DNA of 64,000 nucleotides. Origin: Lentzea flava. Lineage in GTDB: Bacteria > Actinomycetota > Actinomycetes > Mycobacteriales > Pseudonocardiaceae. The notes beneath the pieces are model-generated. The model worked only from the letters and a program-made list of their open reading frames with translations, was not told where the DNA came from and did no database searches. Within the stretch, counting starts at the first letter, position 1. Every line of letters starts with the position of its first letter. The position numbers and the translations under genes are program-made. The stretch spans positions 22,688 through 86,687 of the forward strand of contig NZ_BMRE01000039.1 of NCBI RefSeq assembly GCF_014648475.1. Reading direction: 5' to 3'. Below are positions 1 to 7,788 of this stretch, piece by piece.

Positions 1-2
1 GT

Positions 3-1250
3 CCGGTGGGTGGCGCGGCCGGTGCGGTCGGCGGTGCCGTGAGCGGCGCTGTCGGTGGTGTGCCGTCGGCGGCACCCGCTGCCGGTGCCCAGGTCGGCTC
101 GGTCGTGGGTCAGCAGCAGGGTGGCGCGCAGGCGGCTGCGCAGCAGGGACAGGCCGCTCAGCAGGGCGCCAAGGCCGTGGACGCCAAGGCGGCGGGGCCG
201 CAGGCGGGACCGGCGGCCAAGACGGGCCTGCCGACGGGATCGGCGGGTCAGGCGATCACCGGCCAGGCGAGCCAGGCGGCTCAGGTCGGCCAGTCCGGCA
301 ACCAGGTCACCGGTCAGAGCCAGCCGCAGACGCCGAGCCAGGGCGGCAACCAGGCCCCCGGCCAGGGACAGCCAGGCGCCAAGGACCCGGCGGCCAAGGA
401 CCTGTCGAAGGAGGCCCTCGACGCTCTGCAGGACGGAGCGGACGAGCGCGGCACGCACCAGATCGGCCAGACCGTGACTTCTGGTCCGATGGCCGGTGTC
501 GACTTCAGCGCTCACCAGAGCGGGTCGCTCACCGACCGGCTGGAGAACCGCGAGCACAACCAGGCGCTGTCCGGCGTTCCCGGCGTCGCCTACGACGTCG
601 CCCGCCACACCTACACGGCGGCCGCGGTCGGCAGCTGGTTCATGGCCGTCTTCCTCGGTTCGAGCCAGGCCCCGCGCCTCGCCCCGAAGCCGTCGAGGCA
701 GCTCCCCGCACCCGTCCAGCAGGACGAGCAGCAGGTGATCCCCCGGTTCGCCCCGCAGGACCACCCGCAGGCCGGCCTGGTCGACACGTCCTTCCCGCAG
801 CCGTTCGAAAAGTCGGAGGGCCTCGGCAAGGATCACCCGGTCGTGCAGGAGCTGCTGGAGGGCTACGACCCGTTGGCGGGCATGCACGAGCGTGACTGGG
901 AGAGCCTCTTCCAGAACGAGGACGGCAGCCCGCGCTGGCCGGTCGAACGCGAAGGCGGCTACGAGGACAGCCAGCCGGAGATCCTCAAGGCGGGCGCCGA
1001 GCTCGACCGGTTCGGCACCCCGGAGGGCCGTGTCCTGTCCACCGCCGGCACGCCGTTCAAGGAGCGCTCGCTGCCGCCGCAGGCAGCGGACGAGGGCTAC
1101 CGCCGGTACCGCGTCACGCGCGATCTGCCCGTCCACCGCACGATCAGCGCGCCGTGGTTCGGCCAGCCCGGCGGCGGAAGTCGTTACCGCACCACCTATC
1201 CAGTCGCCGACCTCGTCGCGCTCGGCTACCTCACGGAGATCACCGCATGA
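3..1250 (+). CDS. TNT-domain (NAD+ glycohydrolase-type) toxin protein, 5' end outside window
   Basis: The reading frame is open from the first bases of the window, so the N-terminus is missing; the GTG at 6 is not a convincing start. The visible first half is low-complexity Ala/Gly/Gln/Pro sequence, typical of the linker of long exported effectors. The last 80 codons (about 1008-1247) match the tuberculosis necrotizing toxin (TNT) domain: a RFGTPEGR opening, RSLPPQ, then APWFGQPGGG near the C-terminus. In the TNT family the Arg of the RSLPP motif and the Gln of FGQPGGG are important for NAD+ hydrolysis; both are present. The expected role is NAD+ depletion in a competitor or host cell after export. 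The export route cannot be seen because the N-terminus is missing. The stop overlaps the next gene by ATGA, the usual arrangement for toxin and immunity genes. The domain call is firm; the target cell is inference. Confidence 0.85.
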   Translation, partial: PVGGAAGAVGGAVSGAVGGVPSAAPAAGAQVGSVVGQQQGGAQAAAQQGQAAQQGAKAVDAKAAGPQAGPAAKTGLPTGSAGQAITGQASQAAQVGQSGNQVTGQSQPQTPSQGGNQAPGQGQPGAKDPAAKDLSKEALDALQDGADERGTHQIGQTVTSGPMAGVDFSAHQSGSLTDRLENREHNQALSGVPGVAYDVARHTYTAAAVGSWFMAVFLGSSQAPRLAPKPSRQLPAPVQQDEQQVIPRFAPQDHPQAGLVDTSFPQPFEKSEGLGKDHPVVQELLEGYDPLAGMHERDWESLFQNEDGSPRWPVEREGGYEDSQPEILKAGAELDRFGTPEGRVLSTAGTPFKERSLPPQAADEGYRRYRVTRDLPVHRTISAPWFGQPGGGSRYRTTYPVADLVALGYLTEITA

Positions 1251-1507
1251 ACGTCGAGACGCTGCCGGAGTGGCTGACGAAGATCGGCGTGCCCGACGAC
1301 GTCGTCAGCATCGGTGAGGAGGCGGACCAGCGCTGGTGCCTCCTCACCGACGAGGACGGCAAGGGCCACGAGGTGTTCTGGCAGGAGCAGGGCAACCGCT
1401 ACGACTGGGCCCGGTTCGACGACGAGAGCGTGGCGTGCCACTACCTCTTCGGCCGGCTGGCGTGGGCTCAGGTCGCGCGCGGAACCCTCACCGTGCCAAC
1501 AGCTTGA
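1247..1507 (+). CDS. small acidic protein, putative immunity factor to the upstream TNT toxin
   Basis: An 86-residue acidic protein, rich in Trp, Asp and Glu, with no signal peptide or membrane segment, so it is probably cytosolic. The ATG at 1247 overlaps the toxin stop (ATGA), which favours this start over the in-frame upstream GTG at 1154 lying inside the toxin gene. In mycobacteria the TNT toxin is neutralised by a cytosolic antitoxin (IFT) encoded directly downstream, and small proteins at this position are the usual immunity candidates in other actinobacteria. The immunity role here rests on position, size and acidity, not on a recognised motif. The 3' end overlaps hisN tail-to-tail by 20 bp. 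Confidence 0.7.
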   Translation: MNVETLPEWLTKIGVPDDVVSIGEEADQRWCLLTDEDGKGHEVFWQEQGNRYDWARFDDESVACHYLFGRLAWAQVARGTLTVPTA

Positions 1508-2267
1508 GCGCGGCCTCGTGCAGGTGGCCGTTCGACGTCAGCACGTTGCCGCCGTCGTAGCGCTCCTCGCCGTCGAGCGAGGTGAAACGGCCACCCGCCT
1601 CGGTCACCAGCACCTGGAACGGGGCGATGTCCCACGGGTTCGCCACGGCCTCGGGTGCGAGGTCGATGGCGCCCTCGGCGACCAGGCAGTGCTGGTAGAA
1701 GTCGCCGAACGCGCGGCTTTCCCAGGTCGCGTCGACGAGCCGCAGGTACGCCTCGCGTGAGTGGTACTCCACCCACGTCTTGATGTCCGTAGTGGACACG
1801 TACGCGTCCTCGAGAGAGCGCACCCCGGACACGGAGATCGCGCGCTCGCCGGACGCGTCCGACATGAACGCACCACCACCGGCCGCCGCCCACCAGCGGC
1901 GGCCCAGCGCGGGCGCCGACACGACACCGACGACCGGCACGCCGTCGACGACCAGGGCGATCAGCGACGCCCAGATCGGCACGCCGCGCAGGAAGTTCTT
2001 GGTGCCGTCGATCGGGTCGAGCACCCAGACGCGCGAGGCGTCCAGCGTGCCGCCGCGCTCCTCGCCCATGACGACGTCGTCGGGACGCTCTGCGGACAGC
2101 AGAGCGCGCACGGCGTCCTCGACCGCGACGTCGGCATCGGTCACGGGCGTGCGGTCCGGCTTGCGCTCGACGGAGAGGTCGTGCGCGCGGAACCGGGCGG
2201 CGGTGATGGCGTCGGCGGCGTCGGCGAGGCGGAGGGCGAGTTCGAGATCAGCATCGTGGCGTGACAC
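1488..2267 (-). CDS. hisN: histidinol-phosphatase, inositol-monophosphatase family
   Basis: A 259-residue member of the Mg2+-dependent inositol monophosphatase superfamily. It carries the metal-binding motifs in order: MGEERGG (Glu), DPIDGTKNF (Asp-Pro-Ile-Asp-Gly-Thr) and WDIAPFQVLVTEAGG near the C-terminus. The length and the sequence FGDFYQHCLVAEG fit the actinobacterial HisN subgroup, which dephosphorylates histidinol phosphate in histidine biosynthesis; a general inositol or sugar monophosphatase cannot be excluded by eye. It stands alone, with no other his gene nearby. Its stop overlaps the putative immunity gene convergently, and its start lies about 33 bp from the divergent response-regulator gene. 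Confidence 0.88.
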   Translation of the reverse strand: MSRHDADLELALRLADAADAITAARFRAHDLSVERKPDRTPVTDADVAVEDAVRALLSAERPDDVVMGEERGGTLDASRVWVLDPIDGTKNFLRGVPIWASLIALVVDGVPVVGVVSAPALGRRWWAAAGGGAFMSDASGERAISVSGVRSLEDAYVSTTDIKTWVEYHSREAYLRLVDATWESRAFGDFYQHCLVAEGAIDLAPEAVANPWDIAPFQVLVTEAGGRFTSLDGEERYDGGNVLTSNGHLHEAALKLLAR

Positions 2268-2299
2268 GCGGCGATCGTTCCACGAATACGCTGGGTGCC

Positions 2300-2974
2300 G
2301 TGAGCGTGGTGTTGCTGGCCGAGGACGATCCGGCCATCGCGGAACCGCTCTCCCGCGCGTTGACGCGGGAGGGTTATTCGGTGCAGGTAGTGAGCGACGG
2401 GCCGAGTGCCTTCGAGGCGGCGATGGTGGGAGGGATCGACCTCCTGGTGCTCGATCTCGGCCTGCCGGGCATGGACGGTCTGGAGGTGTGCCGCAGACTC
2501 CGGCAGAACGGCAGAGGCATCCCCGTGCTGATGCTCACGGCGCGCGCCGACGAGGTCGACTTCGTGGTCGGGCTCGACGCGGGCGCCGACGACTACGTCG
2601 CGAAGCCGTTCCGCCTCGCCGAGCTGATGGCCCGCATCCGGGCTCTGCTGCGCCGCCGGGCGCCGGGCACGCTCGAGGTCAACGGCGTGCGCGTCGACCT
2701 CGCCGCCCGCCGCGTCACCGTCGACGGCGGTGAGGTCCAGCTCGCGAACAAGGAGTTCGAGCTCCTCAAGGTGCTCATCCAGCGCGCGGGCCAGGTCGTG
2801 AGCCGCGACGAGATCCTCTCCGAGGTCTGGAACGACCCGGACCTGAAGGGCAGCAAGACGCTCGACATGCACATGTCCTGGCTGCGCCGCAAGCTCGGCG
2901 ACGGCACACCGAACTCCGCCGAGAAACGCATCGCGACCGTGCGCGGCCGCGGTTTCCGCTTCAACGCCGACTGA
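2300..2974 (+). CDS. OmpR-family two-component response regulator
   Basis: A 224-residue receiver plus winged-helix regulator. The receiver shows the acidic pair at D9-D10, the phospho-acceptor D52 in LLVLDLGLPGMDG, T80 and the conserved K102 in DDYVAKPF. The C-terminal half has the OmpR/PhoB winged helix (NKEFELLKVL, then LDMHMSWLRRKLG and the wing VRGRGFRF). I chose the GTG at 2300, which begins the receiver beta-strand directly; the earlier in-frame ATG at 2261 would add 13 atypical residues and overlap hisN. The stop overlaps the start of the histidine kinase by one base (TGATG), so the two form an operon and a cognate pair. The signal sensed is unknown. Confidence 0.92.
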   Translation: MSVVLLAEDDPAIAEPLSRALTREGYSVQVVSDGPSAFEAAMVGGIDLLVLDLGLPGMDGLEVCRRLRQNGRGIPVLMLTARADEVDFVVGLDAGADDYVAKPFRLAELMARIRALLRRRAPGTLEVNGVRVDLAARRVTVDGGEVQLANKEFELLKVLIQRAGQVVSRDEILSEVWNDPDLKGSKTLDMHMSWLRRKLGDGTPNSAEKRIATVRGRGFRFNAD

Positions 2975-4248
2975 TGCGCCGCCGGATCCTGCGGGCGATC
3001 CTGCTCGCCGTCGCCGTCACCGGGATCGTCCTCGGCCTCCCGCTGGGCTACTCCGCGCTGACCCTAGTCGAGGACAACGCCCGCGGGGCCCTCACCGAAC
3101 GCGCCCAGAGCATCGCGACCAAGCTCGACGACCAGCTCGCCAACCGGCAGGGCATCGACGTCGAGGCGGTCAAGTTCGTCGTGCCAGCCGACGGCCGCCT
3201 GACCGTGGTGTCCGGCGGCGCGACCACGGTCACGGGCCCCTCACCCGGCGAGGACCCGCTCGTCGTGGAGCTGCCGATCGCGCAGCAGGGCACCGTCCGG
3301 CTGGAGATCCCCTCCGCGGAGATGCACACCAACCAGGCCCAGGTGGCGGGCCTGGTGCTGCTCCTGCTCGCCCTGTCCGTCGGTACCGGCACGGTCGTCG
3401 CCCTCGTGACGGCGCAAACGCTTGCCCGTCCGCTCGGCTACGTGGCCGCCCGCGCGTCCCGGCTGGGTGCCGGCGACTTCCGGGAGGACCAGCAGCGCTA
3501 CAACATCTCCGAGCTCGACGCCGTCTCCGAAGCCCTGGACACGTCGGCGACCGCCCTCGCCCGCCTGGTCCAACGCGAACGCGAACTGGTCGGCGACGTC
3601 TCCCACCAGCTCCGCAGCCGCCTGACCGCCCTCCAGCTGCGCCTGGAGGCCCTGGCGGAACACCCGGAACCCGACACCGCGGCCGAGGCCCGCGCAGCCC
3701 TCGAACAGGCCGAACGCCTGGCCGCCGTCCTCGACGAACTCCTCGCCGCGGCCCGCGCGGCCAGAGCCGTCGGCGCCGAGCCGCTGGAGCTCAGGCCCGC
3801 CATCAACGCGATCGTCGACGAGTGGCGCGAGCAGGTGAAGAGCCAGGGCAGGACGTTGCGCGTCCGCGTCCCGGACGGCCTGCTCGCCCGCGCCACCCCG
3901 GCCCGCCTGCGCGAGGCCATCGGCGTGCTGCTGGACAACGCCCTGCGCCACGGCGAGGGCCCCGTCGTGGTCTCGGCGCGCAGCGAGGAGGGCACGGTGG
4001 TGGTCGAGGTGAGCGACGGTGGCGCCGGCGTGCCCGACGAGCTCGCGGCCCACATCTTCGAGCGCGGTGTGTCCGGCGGCGGGTCGACCGGTGTGGGGCT
4101 GGCGCTCGCTCGGGCGCTGGTCGACGCGGACGGCGGCCGGTTGGAGCTCTCGACGGCGCGTCCGGCGACGTTCGCGGTGTTCCTGCCGGTGCCGAAGGCC
4201 CAGGACGTCGTCGGCATCCCCTGGCGGGCGCCCAGCACGCCGCGCTGA
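2974..4248 (+). CDS. two-component sensor histidine kinase
   Basis: A 424-residue membrane kinase. An N-terminal transmembrane helix (about residues 7-29) is followed by a short extracytoplasmic region of about 90 residues, a second transmembrane helix, a HAMP-like linker, then the H-box ELVGDVSHQLRSRLTAL with its phospho-accepting His. The ATPase domain has the N-box DNALRHGEG, a G1 motif DGGAGVPDEL and a G2 motif GGGSTGVGLALARAL. It phosphorylates the preceding OmpR regulator, with which it is translationally coupled. The extracytoplasmic sensor has no family I recognise. The end converges on the GtrA genes with an 18 bp gap. Confidence 0.9.
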   Translation: MRRRILRAILLAVAVTGIVLGLPLGYSALTLVEDNARGALTERAQSIATKLDDQLANRQGIDVEAVKFVVPADGRLTVVSGGATTVTGPSPGEDPLVVELPIAQQGTVRLEIPSAEMHTNQAQVAGLVLLLLALSVGTGTVVALVTAQTLARPLGYVAARASRLGAGDFREDQQRYNISELDAVSEALDTSATALARLVQRERELVGDVSHQLRSRLTALQLRLEALAEHPEPDTAAEARAALEQAERLAAVLDELLAAARAARAVGAEPLELRPAINAIVDEWREQVKSQGRTLRVRVPDGLLARATPARLREAIGVLLDNALRHGEGPVVVSARSEEGTVVVEVSDGGAGVPDELAAHIFERGVSGGGSTGVGLALARALVDADGGRLELSTARPATFAVFLPVPKAQDVVGIPWRAPSTPR

Positions 4249-4266
4249 GGAGTCAGCGCTTCCCGG

Positions 4267-4800
4267 TCACGAGTGGCCCAGCGCCTCTTCCTCGTCCAAC
4301 GGCCGCGGCCCGCGCGCGTTCTCCTCGGGGAACACCCACTTCTTGTAGCCGTACCAGCGGAAGGCCATCGCGACGAGCGTGCCGATGATCTGCGCGCTCA
4401 GGAAGTCCGAGATCTCCTCGGTGAGCCGCGTCACGTGCGGCTCCTGCAGGTGGAACAGGTACCGCGCGATGTACAGCGGCGCCGAGTTCAGCACGATGCC
4501 GATGCCGTTGACCAGGAAGAACAGCGCTGCCTCGTGGTGACGCTCACGCCCGCCGCGCGTGCGGAACGACCACTCCCGGTTGAGGACGTACGACACGATC
4601 GTGGCGACCAGGGTCGCGATGATCTTCGCCGTCACCGGGTTGTTGGGCAGGACGACGGTCTTGATCCCGAAGAACAGGACCGTGTCGATCACGAAGCACG
4701 TGCCCCCGACCAGGGCGAACTTGACCAGCTCACGATGCTTCAGCGCGATCGACCGGATCGGCTCCGGAAACCGGGAGACCACTGTTTCGGCTAGGGACAC
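4267..4800 (-). CDS. GtrA family membrane protein (second of a tandem pair)
   Basis: A 177-residue protein with four predicted transmembrane helices and the GtrA/PF04138 signature: KFALVGGTCFVIDT at the start, YVLNREWSF in the middle and RWYGYKKWVFPEE at the end. GtrA-type proteins are thought to translocate polyprenyl-linked sugars for cell-surface glycan modification, or to be accessory subunits of arabinogalactan synthesis in actinobacteria. The start at GTG 4800 lies inside the 3' end of the upstream paralogue, a 71 bp same-strand overlap that suggests translational coupling or an over-long upstream reading frame. The stretch TRGGRERHHEAALFFLV is identical in both copies, which indicates a duplication. 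Confidence 0.85.
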   Translation of the reverse strand: MSLAETVVSRFPEPIRSIALKHRELVKFALVGGTCFVIDTVLFFGIKTVVLPNNPVTAKIIATLVATIVSYVLNREWSFRTRGGRERHHEAALFFLVNGIGIVLNSAPLYIARYLFHLQEPHVTRLTEEISDFLSAQIIGTLVAMAFRWYGYKKWVFPEENARGPRPLDEEEALGHS

Positions 4801-5332
4801 GGGACGAGTCTACGGAGATCGGGTGAACGCGCCGGTCAGGTCGAGCGCCCGCGTCCGGGAACACCCAGCGCCGCATCGCCCAGAACTTGAAGCCCGTGGC
4901 GAGCAGCATGCCGATGATCGAGCCGGAGACGAAGTCCGCGATCTCCTCGGTCATGACCGTGACGAACGGGGCCTGCAGGCCGAACAGGTGCCGTGACAGC
5001 CACAGCGGGATGATGTTGATCGCCACGCCCAGACCGCTGACCAGGAAGAACAGCGCTGCCTCGTGGTGGCGCTCGCGACCGCCGCGGGTGTGGAACGACC
5101 ATTCGCGCGACAGCACGTACGAGGCGATGATCGCGACGAGCACGCCGATGACCTTGGCCGTGACGACCTTGTCGGTCAGCACCGTGAGCTTCAGCGCGTA
5201 CCAGACGCCGTTGTCGATGAGGAACGTTGTGCCGCCGACCACTGCGAACCGGATCATCTCGCGGTGCTTGTGCAGCAGGAACTGGAGTGGTTCTGGCAAC
5301 CGGCTCATGGCGCGGCGAACGACTGGCAGCAC
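4730..5332 (-). CDS. GtrA family membrane protein (first of a tandem pair)
   Basis: A 200-residue paralogue of the next gene, with the same order of four hydrophobic helices (RFAVVGGTTFLID, YVLSREWSF, then MRRWVFPDAG). It carries a C-terminal tail of about 35 hydrophilic residues, absent from its partner and overlapping the partner's first 71 bp. That tail could be genuine, or a read-through caused by loss of an earlier stop after duplication. The start is GTG at 5332; a later ATG at 5308 is also plausible. Its likely role is membrane flipping or support in envelope glycan assembly, a family-based inference with no adjacent glycosyltransferase to name the substrate. Confidence 0.83.
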   Translation of the reverse strand: MLPVVRRAMSRLPEPLQFLLHKHREMIRFAVVGGTTFLIDNGVWYALKLTVLTDKVVTAKVIGVLVAIIASYVLSREWSFHTRGGRERHHEAALFFLVSGLGVAINIIPLWLSRHLFGLQAPFVTVMTEEIADFVSGSIIGMLLATGFKFWAMRRWVFPDAGARPDRRVHPISVDSSRVPSRNSGLPVSGADPVDRAEAS

Positions 5333-5351
5333 CGCGCCAGCTTACGGATCA

Positions 5352-5382
5352 AGGTAACGACGCTTGCCTCCGGGTGTTACCT
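5352..5382. promoter_or_regulatory. inverted repeat upstream of the GtrA pair
   Basis: AGGTAAC at 5352-5358 and its exact complement GTTACCT at 5376-5382 flank 17 bp in the 109 bp between the sigma-factor gene and the GtrA genes, 20 bp from the first GtrA start codon. It could be an operator for the pair, or a weak terminator for the sigma gene; there is no T-run, so I favour an operator. Confidence 0.35.
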
Positions 5383-5441
5383 TTCGCCACCCAGAGGTGC
5401 CTGACCTGCACGTTCAGTGACGACAAAAGATCAACTTTTGA

Positions 5442-7649
5442 TCAACTTCGCGTTGGTGCGCACGGCCGTCCCAGCAGGTCGGGGATCAACCACGGGAGCA
5501 GGCCGGGCCTCGGCTCGCACGGCTCCTCCGACCTCGGTGGCGCGGTCGGCACCGAGGTCGACGGCGGCACGGACGGCGTCGGCGAGCCGGTCGACGGCGG
5601 CAGCACCGGCGGGAGCTGCGACGGCGTGCCCGGTAGCGGCAGGGGCAACGTCGGCTTCGCGGGCGCAGTGGGCTCGGTGGGCTGCGTCGGCTTTACCGGC
5701 GGCGTGGTCGTCGTCGGCGGCACGGTGGTCGGCGCGGGCTCGGCCGGCGGTTGCGGCTTGACCACGTCGTCGACCGGCCAGTGGTCCGGCCGCGTCTTCA
5801 CCGGCACCGTCACGGTCTTCGTGGCGTTGCCGAGCGACGCGGTGACGGTGATCGTCCCGCCGCGGTGCGGCAGCCCGAACGCCCAGATCGACGTGCGGAA
5901 GCTGTCGCCCTTGTCCAGCTGGGTCTCGCAGTGGATCGAGTTCTTGTCCGTCCGCGAGCACTCGCGGCACGGCGTGAACACCACGATGTGCTCCGACGAC
6001 GACACGTCGAGCTTCAACGTGCCGGCGCGCGGGCCCTTGTTGCGCACCTTCACGTCCACGCGGGGGTCCCAGAACATCTCGTGCCACGTCGACACGGTCA
6101 GCTCGATGTCGTCGTTCACCGGCGGCACGTCGACCGCGACGCTGACGTTGACCGAGATCGTGGCGCCCGCGCTGATCGTGCCGGTGATCGTGCCGGGCTG
6201 GGCGTCCTGGGTCGCCTGCAGCCGGAACAGGAACGTCGCCTGGCCGCCCGGCGCGATGCCCCGGGGCGTCGAGCAGGTGATCGTGCCGCTGCCAGCGGGG
6301 CAGTTCACGGTCTGGTCGGTCGCGCCGTCCGGCTGCAGCAGCCGCGCGGCGAACGACGACGGCCCGCCGGTCGACAGCACGCCAGGTGGCAGGTTCAGCG
6401 TCATGCTCGCGGGTGGGGCCGCGGTGCCGCCGGTGTTCCTGACCGTGATCGGGAAGTCCTTGGGCGCCTCGCCGGGCGTGAGCGTGTAGCCGCTCGGCGT
6501 CGTCGGGGTGAGCGACGCGGGCGGAGGGGTCGGTTCCGGCGTGGGGGCCGGGGGTGCGGAGGGCGCCGGTGGCGTGGGCGCCGGGGCCGGGGTCTGCGCC
6601 GGTGGCGGTGGCGGGACGGGGCTGGGCACCGGCGGTTTCGGTGACGGCGGCGGCGCGACCACGGTCTGCGCTGGTGGCGGTTCGGCGGCCTGCACCTGCG
6701 GGGGCTGCTGCTGCCCGCCTCCCGCGGTCAGCGCGATCACCACGGCGGCGGCCACGGCGGCGGCGGAACCACCGACCGTGATCAGCTGGCGGGGGATCGA
6801 GGCACCGACCGCGCCCGCGCCACCAGCTGCCGCTCCCGCGCCGACGACGGCCGTGGTCGTGCCCGCGGCCACCAGGTACGTCGTGGCGCCGACACCGAGG
6901 ACCAGCGGCGCGACGAAGATCCGCAGCGCGCCGTTGACGTCCGCGAGCTCGGCGGCCAGCGCGCGGCACCGGCCGCACTCGTCGAGGTGCGCCTCGACCT
7001 GCGTCGCCTCGCGCTTGGACAGACCCGCGCGGGTCCACGCGCCGAGCCGGTCGACCGTCGCCCTGCACCGTTCCGCGCTGGTCTCGGCCAGGTGCATCTG
7101 CAGATACTGCTGCTTGAGGCCCTCACGGGCGCGGTAGGCGAGCGCGGACACGCCGTTGGCCGTCAGCCCGAGCAGCGGGGCGACCTCGGCGGGCGACTGG
7201 CCCTCGATCTCGGTGTGCCACAGCACCATCTGCCAGCGCTCGGGCAGCGCGGCGAACGCGCGGGCGGCCATCGAGCGCTCCAGCCCGGCCACCGCGGTGT
7301 CGCTGAACGCCACGGCGGGCGCGACGTCGGTCATGTCCTCGGTGAGGTCGACCTTCTTGTCGCGCCGGGTCTTGTCGTACGCGGTGTGGCGCAGCGCCGT
7401 GAGGAGGTACGCGCGGAACGCCGAGTCGGGGCCGCGGCCCGCGCGGAGCGTGTCGAGCACCTTCGCGAACGCCTCGGACACGAGGTCGTCGGCTTCGGCC
7501 TGGGAGCGGGCCAACTGGCGGGCGAGGTTGTAGGCCGCCGAGACGTGCCGTTCGTACAACTGGCCGTAGGCGTCGATGGTCCCTCCGCGCACGGACTCGA
7601 TGAGTTCCGCGTCGCTGGGGCCCTGGACGTCTGCAGGAACGGTCGCCAA
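5442..7649 (-). CDS. ECF sigma factor fused to zinc-finger, transmembrane and extracellular domains
   Basis: A 735-residue single-chain sigma factor. Residues about 15-100 form sigma region 2 (LYERHVSAAYNLARQL, then ADDLVSEAFAKV) and about 125-185 form region 4 (ALPERWQMVLWHTEIEG with the helix-turn-helix PAEVAPLLGLTANGVS). A zinc-binding anti-sigma-like motif follows (H221, C225, C228), then one or two hydrophobic helices (about 243-262 and 289-310). After a Pro-rich linker come two beta-rich modules; the first resembles DUF11/CARDB-type extracytoplasmic repeats (about 390-520) and the second contains a CRECSR motif. A Pro/Thr/Ser-rich tail ends the protein. A normal ECF factor has about 180 residues, so this one carries its own membrane anchor and sensor. 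Related fused ECF groups exist in actinobacteria. Release of the sigma part probably needs proteolysis or a conformational change; that is inference. Confidence 0.88.
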   Translation of the reverse strand: MATVPADVQGPSDAELIESVRGGTIDAYGQLYERHVSAAYNLARQLARSQAEADDLVSEAFAKVLDTLRAGRGPDSAFRAYLLTALRHTAYDKTRRDKKVDLTEDMTDVAPAVAFSDTAVAGLERSMAARAFAALPERWQMVLWHTEIEGQSPAEVAPLLGLTANGVSALAYRAREGLKQQYLQMHLAETSAERCRATVDRLGAWTRAGLSKREATQVEAHLDECGRCRALAAELADVNGALRIFVAPLVLGVGATTYLVAAGTTTAVVGAGAAAGGAGAVGASIPRQLITVGGSAAAVAAAVVIALTAGGGQQQPPQVQAAEPPPAQTVVAPPPSPKPPVPSPVPPPPPAQTPAPAPTPPAPSAPPAPTPEPTPPPASLTPTTPSGYTLTPGEAPKDFPITVRNTGGTAAPPASMTLNLPPGVLSTGGPSSFAARLLQPDGATDQTVNCPAGSGTITCSTPRGIAPGGQATFLFRLQATQDAQPGTITGTISAGATISVNVSVAVDVPPVNDDIELTVSTWHEMFWDPRVDVKVRNKGPRAGTLKLDVSSSEHIVVFTPCRECSRTDKNSIHCETQLDKGDSFRTSIWAFGLPHRGGTITVTASLGNATKTVTVPVKTRPDHWPVDDVVKPQPPAEPAPTTVPPTTTTPPVKPTQPTEPTAPAKPTLPLPLPGTPSQLPPVLPPSTGSPTPSVPPSTSVPTAPPRSEEPCEPRPGLLPWLIPDLLGRPCAPTRS

Positions 7650-7788
7650 GTCTCGTGTCCCTCCTCGCGGCGCTCAGTGTGACGCACGACGCCGTGAGGA
7701 GTCATCTCAATCCCCCACGCGGGTTGCGTCATGAGTCGGCACCGGCTGCGTTTCCCACCTGGAATCGGAGAGCAGGAAGGGAGACCGG

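Noticed and set aside
5417..5441. Dyad GATCAA-CTT-TTGATC as a terminator of the sigma gene
   Set aside because: The stem has only 6 AT-rich pairs and overlaps the stop codon; too weak to call.
6508..7137. Gly/Ala-rich plus-strand frame opposite the sigma factor
   Set aside because: Mirror image of the Pro- and Ala-rich linker of the real minus-strand gene.
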